Shown here piece by piece: positions 59,547 through 64,000 of a stretch of DNA of 64,000 nucleotides (within the stretch, counting starts at the first letter, position 1; each line of letters starts with the position of its first letter). The DNA comes from an uncultured Anaerolineae bacterium. Lineage in GTDB: Bacteria; Chloroflexota; Anaerolineae; Anaerolineales; Villigracilaceae. The position numbers and the translations under genes were made by a program. The notes under the pieces are model-generated. The model saw only the letters and a program-made list of their open reading frames with translations. It ran no database searches and was not told the DNA's origin. The stretch lies in contig CAILYI010000272.1 in NCBI GenBank assembly GCA_903838415.1, positions 1-64,000 of the forward strand, written 5' to 3'.

Positions 59547-60749
59547 TTATGACATTTGCAAGACTTCGCGCACAATCGGCAAAGCCCAATCGATGGTTTC
59601 TTTATCAATGACCAGCGGCGGCGCAAAACGGATCACATAATCGTGGGTTTCTTTGGCAAGAATCCCCTTGTGCTGGAGCGCTTCGCAGAAGCGGCGCGCG
59701 CCGCCTGAGTCCTTGTTCAATTCAACGCCAATCAACAATCCACGTCCGCGCACTTCCTTGACGTGCTTGCTGGGAATTTCGGACAACTGTTCCATGAAAT
59801 AATTACCCAATTCTGTGGCGCGTTCGGCTAGTTTTTCATCCACCAGCACCCGCAGGGCAGCGCGGGCAACGGCTGCCGCCAACGGATTTCCGCCAAAGGT
59901 GGAGCCGTGTTCGCCAGGTTTGAAAATGCCCAGGATTTTCGTATCCGCTAGCACTGCGGAAATGGGATAGAAGCCGCCGGAAAGCGCCTTGCCCACCACG
60001 ATCATATCCGGGCGGACGTCTTCGTGGTGGCTGGCGAATAATTTCCCGGTCCGGCACAGGCCGGTTTGGATTTCGTCCGCGATGAACAGGACGTTGTTTT
60101 TCTTGCAGATTTCAGCCACCCGCTTGAGATAGCCCGCAGGCGGGATGATGACTCCGCCCTCACCCTGGATTGGCTCCAACATCACGGCAGCCGTATTCGG
60201 GGTGATGGCAGCTTCAATTGCCGCGGCGTCGCCGTAAGGCACAGTGACGAATCCGGGCGTGAAAGGTCCAAAATCATCCCGATATGCCGGTTCAGTTGAA
60301 AAAGAAACGATGGAAATGGTGCGGCCGTGAAAATTACCCGTAGCTGTGATGATCTCAGCCTGATGACGCGCCACGCCTTTGACGGTGTAAGCCCACTTGC
60401 GCGCCAGCTTGAGAGCGGTTTCAACCGCTTCCGCGCCGGAATTCATCGGCAGGGACATTTCGTAACCGGTAATTTCAGAAAGTTCTTTGTAAAGCAGGGG
60501 AAGCTGGTCGTTACGGAAAGCGCGCGAGGTGAGCGTGACTTTTTGGGCCTGCTCAACGAGCGCAGCCAGGATTTTGGGATGGACATGTCCCTGGTTGACT
60601 GCCGAGTAAGCCGAAAGGCAATCGAGGTAGCGGTTGCCTTCCACGTCATAGACCCACACTCCTTCAGCTTTTTCGATGACGACATCGAGCGGGTGGTAGT
60701 TGTGCGCACCGTACTGCTCTTCGATCTGGATAAATTCCTGCGTGTTCAT
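59547..60749 (-). CDS. rocD: Ornithine aminotransferase
   Basis: [51 protein letters not shown]...[17 protein letters not shown]...[15 protein letters not shown]. Confidence 0.95.
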   Translation of the reverse strand: MNTQEFIQIEEQYGAHNYHPLDVVIEKAEGVWVYDVEGNRYLDCLSAYSAVNQGHVHPKILAALVEQAQKVTLTSRAFRNDQLPLLYKELSEITGYEMSLPMNSGAEAVETALKLARKWAYTVKGVARHQAEIITATGNFHGRTISIVSFSTEPAYRDDFGPFTPGFVTVPYGDAAAIEAAITPNTAAVMLEPIQGEGGVIIPPAGYLKRVAEICKKNNVLFIADEIQTGLCRTGKLFASHHEDVRPDMIVVGKALSGGFYPISAVLADTKILGIFKPGEHGSTFGGNPLAAAVARAALRVLVDEKLAERATELGNYFMEQLSEIPSKHVKEVRGRGLLIGVELNKDSGGARRFCEALQHKGILAKETHDYVIRFAPPLVIDKETIDWALPIVREVLQMS

Positions 60750-60814
60750 GGTTTCCCTTTGGAGTAAAGTTTTGGCTCGCCCCGAGCGCCACGCAGTCGA
60801 GAGGCATTTCAGTG

Positions 60815-60847
60815 GCAGACAGGCAGTTTTAATAACTGCCTGTCTGC
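60815..60847 (-). terminator. Perfect stem-loop between argF and rocD
   Basis: gcagacaggcagtt ttaat aactgcctgtctgc, 14-bp arms; weak poly-T. Confidence 0.6.
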
Positions 60848-60866
60848 AATAAATAAAACAATTTGA

Positions 60867-61790
60867 TCAGGCAACTTCAAATAAACGTGCCAATACCGCC
60901 TTCTGGGCATGCAGACGGTTGTGCGCCTGCGGAAAAATGGCTGAATGCGGCCCATCGGCCACGTCATCGGTCAACTCATGGTTGCGGTGCGCCGGAAGGC
61001 AGTGCATCACGATCACATCCTTGTCCGCTTCGCTGACCAGGCGGGCGTTGACCTGGTAAGGAGGAAAGACCGCTTCGCGCCGGGCAGTTTCTTCTTCCTG
61101 CCCCATGCTGGTCCAAGTATCAGTATAGATGACGTGCGCGCCGCTGACAGCCTGGTGCGGATCGGTCAGATAGGTGATTTTCGCGCCGCTGGCCTGGGCC
61201 AATTTCGCGCCGGTTTCCATGGCAGCTTTGGGCATGTCATAACCTTCGGGATTAGCGATGGTGAAATTCGCGCCAAGCATGACCGAGATGTGCATCAGGG
61301 AAACTGCCACGTTGTTGCCATCGCCTACATAGGAGACGTTCAAGCCCTTCATCGAGCCGAATTTTTCAATGATCGTCTGGGCATCGGCCATGGCCTGGCA
61401 GGGATGGCTGAAATCGCTCAGTCCATTGATGACTGGCACGGAGGCCCAGCGTGCCAGCTCAACCACATGTTCATGCTCGAAGACACGCGCCATCATGCCC
61501 TGGACATATCCAGAAAGCACGCGGGAAACATCCGCAATCGATTCGCGTTTGCCCAAACCGATTTCGGCAGGCGAAAGATAAAGCGCGTCGCCGCCCATAT
61601 GGCGCATGGCCATATCAAACGAGACACGGGTGCGCAGGCTGGGTTTCTGAAAAATCAGCGCCAGCACCTTGCCTTTAAAAAGTGGCTTGTTGCCACCGGC
61701 AAAGTGTTCTTTCTTTAACCGGATGGCTACATCCAAAATGTCCTGGATTTCTGCGGGAGAGTAATCGGACACGTCGAGGAAGTGTTTCAT
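60867..61790 (-). CDS. argF: Ornithine carbamoyltransferase
   Basis: [28 protein letters not shown]...[17 protein letters not shown]...[39 protein letters not shown]. Confidence 0.97.
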   Translation of the reverse strand: MKHFLDVSDYSPAEIQDILDVAIRLKKEHFAGGNKPLFKGKVLALIFQKPSLRTRVSFDMAMRHMGGDALYLSPAEIGLGKRESIADVSRVLSGYVQGMMARVFEHEHVVELARWASVPVINGLSDFSHPCQAMADAQTIIEKFGSMKGLNVSYVGDGNNVAVSLMHISVMLGANFTIANPEGYDMPKAAMETGAKLAQASGAKITYLTDPHQAVSGAHVIYTDTWTSMGQEEETARREAVFPPYQVNARLVSEADKDVIVMHCLPAHRNHELTDDVADGPHSAIFPQAHNRLHAQKAVLARLFEVA

Positions 61791-61997
61791 AATGGGTGAT
61801 CCTTATCAAGTTTGGATGGACCGCTCCGCCTGCAACCAACCGTCAGTTCTGGCGGACGCAAAACGAAGGGTAAAAATGTGGCACGCGCCACTCCACGCAG
61901 AAATCGGGAACATGATCGCGGCCGCGTTAAAATTGTATCACAGGCGGTTTCACGGATCATCTTGCCTGTGTCACGATTTGAATTGACGTTTATCCTG

Positions 61998-62900
61998 TCA
62001 CGCAGCCCGGAATTTTTTCCAATACCGCACCAGACCATCGACCGACATGCCAATCGGATTCGCCAACCGATAAGCATCGGAAACTTCCAGAGAAAGCCCC
62101 TGCGCCAGGCTTTGCGCATCCATCAAGTCCATAAACCGGTCGCGCAACAGCTCCACAGACGGATTTTCGGGCATGTTCTGGTTCAACCAGTCTTCGGCGG
62201 CGTTCAGCGCCGCATCAATCGAATCGAAATGCCAGTCCACATCCTCGAAAATGCCAAAATGCGTCGGCGCAATCCGCTCAAATTTCATCGCGCGCAGGCG
62301 GGAAATCGTCTCGCGCCATTTTTCGAGATGAAATTCCGGCGGCGGCATCGGCACGCGCAAATATGAATAGCCCGGGATGCGCACCGCACCGACATCCCCG
62401 CCAAAGCACAAATCTTCAAATTGATAGGAATTATGGTGCTCGGCGTGCCCCGGGGTATGCAGCGTCCGAAAACGCAGGCTGCCCACCACCACTTCCTCGT
62501 TATCTTCCAAAATGGTCAATTTTTCAGCGGGAACCGGCAAAAAATCTCCCCACAGGGTATCCATCAAATCCCCGTAGATGCGACCAGCGCTGACCAGCAA
62601 TTTTTCGGGATTCAGCATGTGCGGCGCACCCAGCGGATGCACAAAAATCTGCGCGCCTCGCGCTGCCAGGCAACCCGAAGCCCCGGCATGATCCAGGTGA
62701 ATGTGGGTCAACAAAACGTGCGTGACGTTTTGAAGGCCGTACCCGCGCGCTTTCAGCGCAGCTTCAAGCGCTAAAACCGTCGACCCGGGGCCAGATTCCA
62801 CCAAAACGACGCCGTCACTGTGCTCAAGCATGTAGCTGGCGATCGCCAGCGGTCGGCCCTGGAAATTCAAGTCGATAGTGTGGATGGGTGTGCGTGCCAT
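61998..62900 (-). CDS. MBL-fold metallo-hydrolase
   Basis: VLLTHIHLDHAGASGCLAARGAQIFVHPLGAPHM...RFRTLHTPGHAEHHNSY. Start refined from 62981. Confidence 0.93.
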   Translation of the reverse strand: MARTPIHTIDLNFQGRPLAIASYMLEHSDGVVLVESGPGSTVLALEAALKARGYGLQNVTHVLLTHIHLDHAGASGCLAARGAQIFVHPLGAPHMLNPEKLLVSAGRIYGDLMDTLWGDFLPVPAEKLTILEDNEEVVVGSLRFRTLHTPGHAEHHNSYQFEDLCFGGDVGAVRIPGYSYLRVPMPPPEFHLEKWRETISRLRAMKFERIAPTHFGIFEDVDWHFDSIDAALNAAEDWLNQNMPENPSVELLRDRFMDLMDAQSLAQGLSLEVSDAYRLANPIGMSVDGLVRYWKKFRAA

Positions 62901-64000
62901 GAACGATTCTCCTGTTGTCGATGCCCGGCGGCAAATTCCGCCAAAAGTTCGCCAAGATTGGCGTTGTTGTATACTTTGCAAACCGGAATTCCGCGCTGTT
63001 CGAGCTTGGTCGCCAATTCTTCGGAACCTTCCGCGCCGCCAAAAGAATGCGCCATCAGCAGGATGACGACCGGGCGCAGGTTTCGGCGCTGGAGCAGCTC
63101 CACCGCCACCAAAGCGACATCATCTCGAACGGATGAAGTGATCAGCAGCGCGCTCGAACCAAGCGGCATTTGCGGCGAATGGAGATCGACCAGGCTGGCG
63201 AGGGATAAAGTGCCTTCCCCTGCAACGAAGGCTAAAGTCTCTAGAACTTTGCTTTCCTGACGTTCGCTGCGCTCTGCCGGGATGACGGTATAGACCGGCC
63301 CATCGGTCACGAACCCGACGGCGCGGCGCTGCTCGATGAAATAATGCGCCAACGACGCGGCGAGACTGACGCCATATTCCAACGTTGATGGCGGCAGATG
63401 AACCTCGGGGCGGCGCGAAAAAATCCAGTTATCGCGCGCAACGGGGGTTTCGTAGGGCAATTCAGCCTGAACCATGCGCTGCGCATCGAGAAATATCCAC
63501 AACTCAGATTGGGGGTCCTGCTCGAACTCCTTGACCATCAATTTTCCGCGTCGCGCCGTTGATGGCCAATGGATACGCTTCAACGGGTCGCCCGTGACGT
63601 ATTCGCGCAGTCCGCTGGCATGCGGCGTAACCTCGTACGATTTGCGCTGGATGGCTTTTCCGCCAGGCAGCAGGCCGGTTAGCGAGGGAAAGTCGCTGAT
63701 CGGGATAATCAATGGCAGCACGAGCAAGGATGCAGTCGAAGGAAAAGTCTGTTTAACGGTAAAAAAGCCAAACGGGTCGCCAGAGGTCAGCGTGGTCGGC
63801 CCAAGCGGGAAAGCACCTCTTTGGGTGAGCCAGGACCGGGCCAGGTATGTCCGGTTCTCTTTTCCACTCAACCAGGTCAATAAGCGTGAACCAGCCGCAG
63901 CAGGCAGATTGGTTTCATTCTTAACTTCGACGAACAGGCGCGGAATACGACTGGGGTTGACGAGTTCATAACTTTCTTCAAAAATATCGCCCACGCTGGC
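62867..64000 (-). CDS. DUF58 domain protein, 5' end outside window
   Basis: GDIFEESYELVNPSRIPRLFVEVKNETNLP...GPTTLTSGDPFGFFTVKQTF...YVTGDPLKRIHWPSTARRGKLMVKEFEQDPQSELWIFLDAQ. Confidence 0.9.
   Translation of the reverse strand, partial: ASVGDIFEESYELVNPSRIPRLFVEVKNETNLPAAAGSRLLTWLSGKENRTYLARSWLTQRGAFPLGPTTLTSGDPFGFFTVKQTFPSTASLLVLPLIIPISDFPSLTGLLPGGKAIQRKSYEVTPHASGLREYVTGDPLKRIHWPSTARRGKLMVKEFEQDPQSELWIFLDAQRMVQAELPYETPVARDNWIFSRRPEVHLPPSTLEYGVSLAASLAHYFIEQRRAVGFVTDGPVYTVIPAERSERQESKVLETLAFVAGEGTLSLASLVDLHSPQMPLGSSALLITSSVRDDVALVAVELLQRRNLRPVVILLMAHSFGGAEGSEELATKLEQRGIPVCKVYNNANLGELLAEFAAGHRQQENRSWHAHPSTLST

Overview
The window is about 64 kb of GC-moderate bacterial chromosome, densely coded. 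Gene content suggests an anaerobic, fermentative Chloroflexota/Anaerolineae-type organism (korAB, NuoBCDI-like proteins, amino-acid catabolism genes, many Pro/Thr-rich lipoproteins); this taxonomic call is inference. Most of it is housekeeping: trmFO, hflX, pepF, pckA, fabD, rpmF, prfB, ftsY, trxA, murA, glmS, Mrp/apbC, ricT, korAB, aspA, arfB, pyk, ald, rocD, argF. The items most worth a second look, all read from the sequence, are: (1) a glmS ribozyme upstream of glmS with an extra two-hairpin insertion (~32668-32888); (2) a SufR-like regulator (C-X12-C) divergent from an IscX-like/NuoB/NuoCD/NuoI operon, with a perfect 38-bp palindrome (17-4-17) in the shared intergenic region; (3) a 193-bp MITE-like element with 24-bp imperfect terminal inverted repeats and a perfect 9-bp target-site duplication (50506-50716), next to (4) a hicBA toxin-antitoxin locus whose toxin carries one in-frame amber codon; (5) a small operon pairing a DUF4231/SLATT-like 2TM protein with a TIR/SLOG-like Rossmannoid protein and a SUI1 protein, resembling nucleotide-signalling/defence modules; (6) the prfB programmed +1 frameshift site (CTT TGA C), which the ORF track misses; (7) a 3' TnpB remnant with its putative omegaRNA/right end at the left edge. 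No CRISPR array, tRNA or rRNA gene was recognised.
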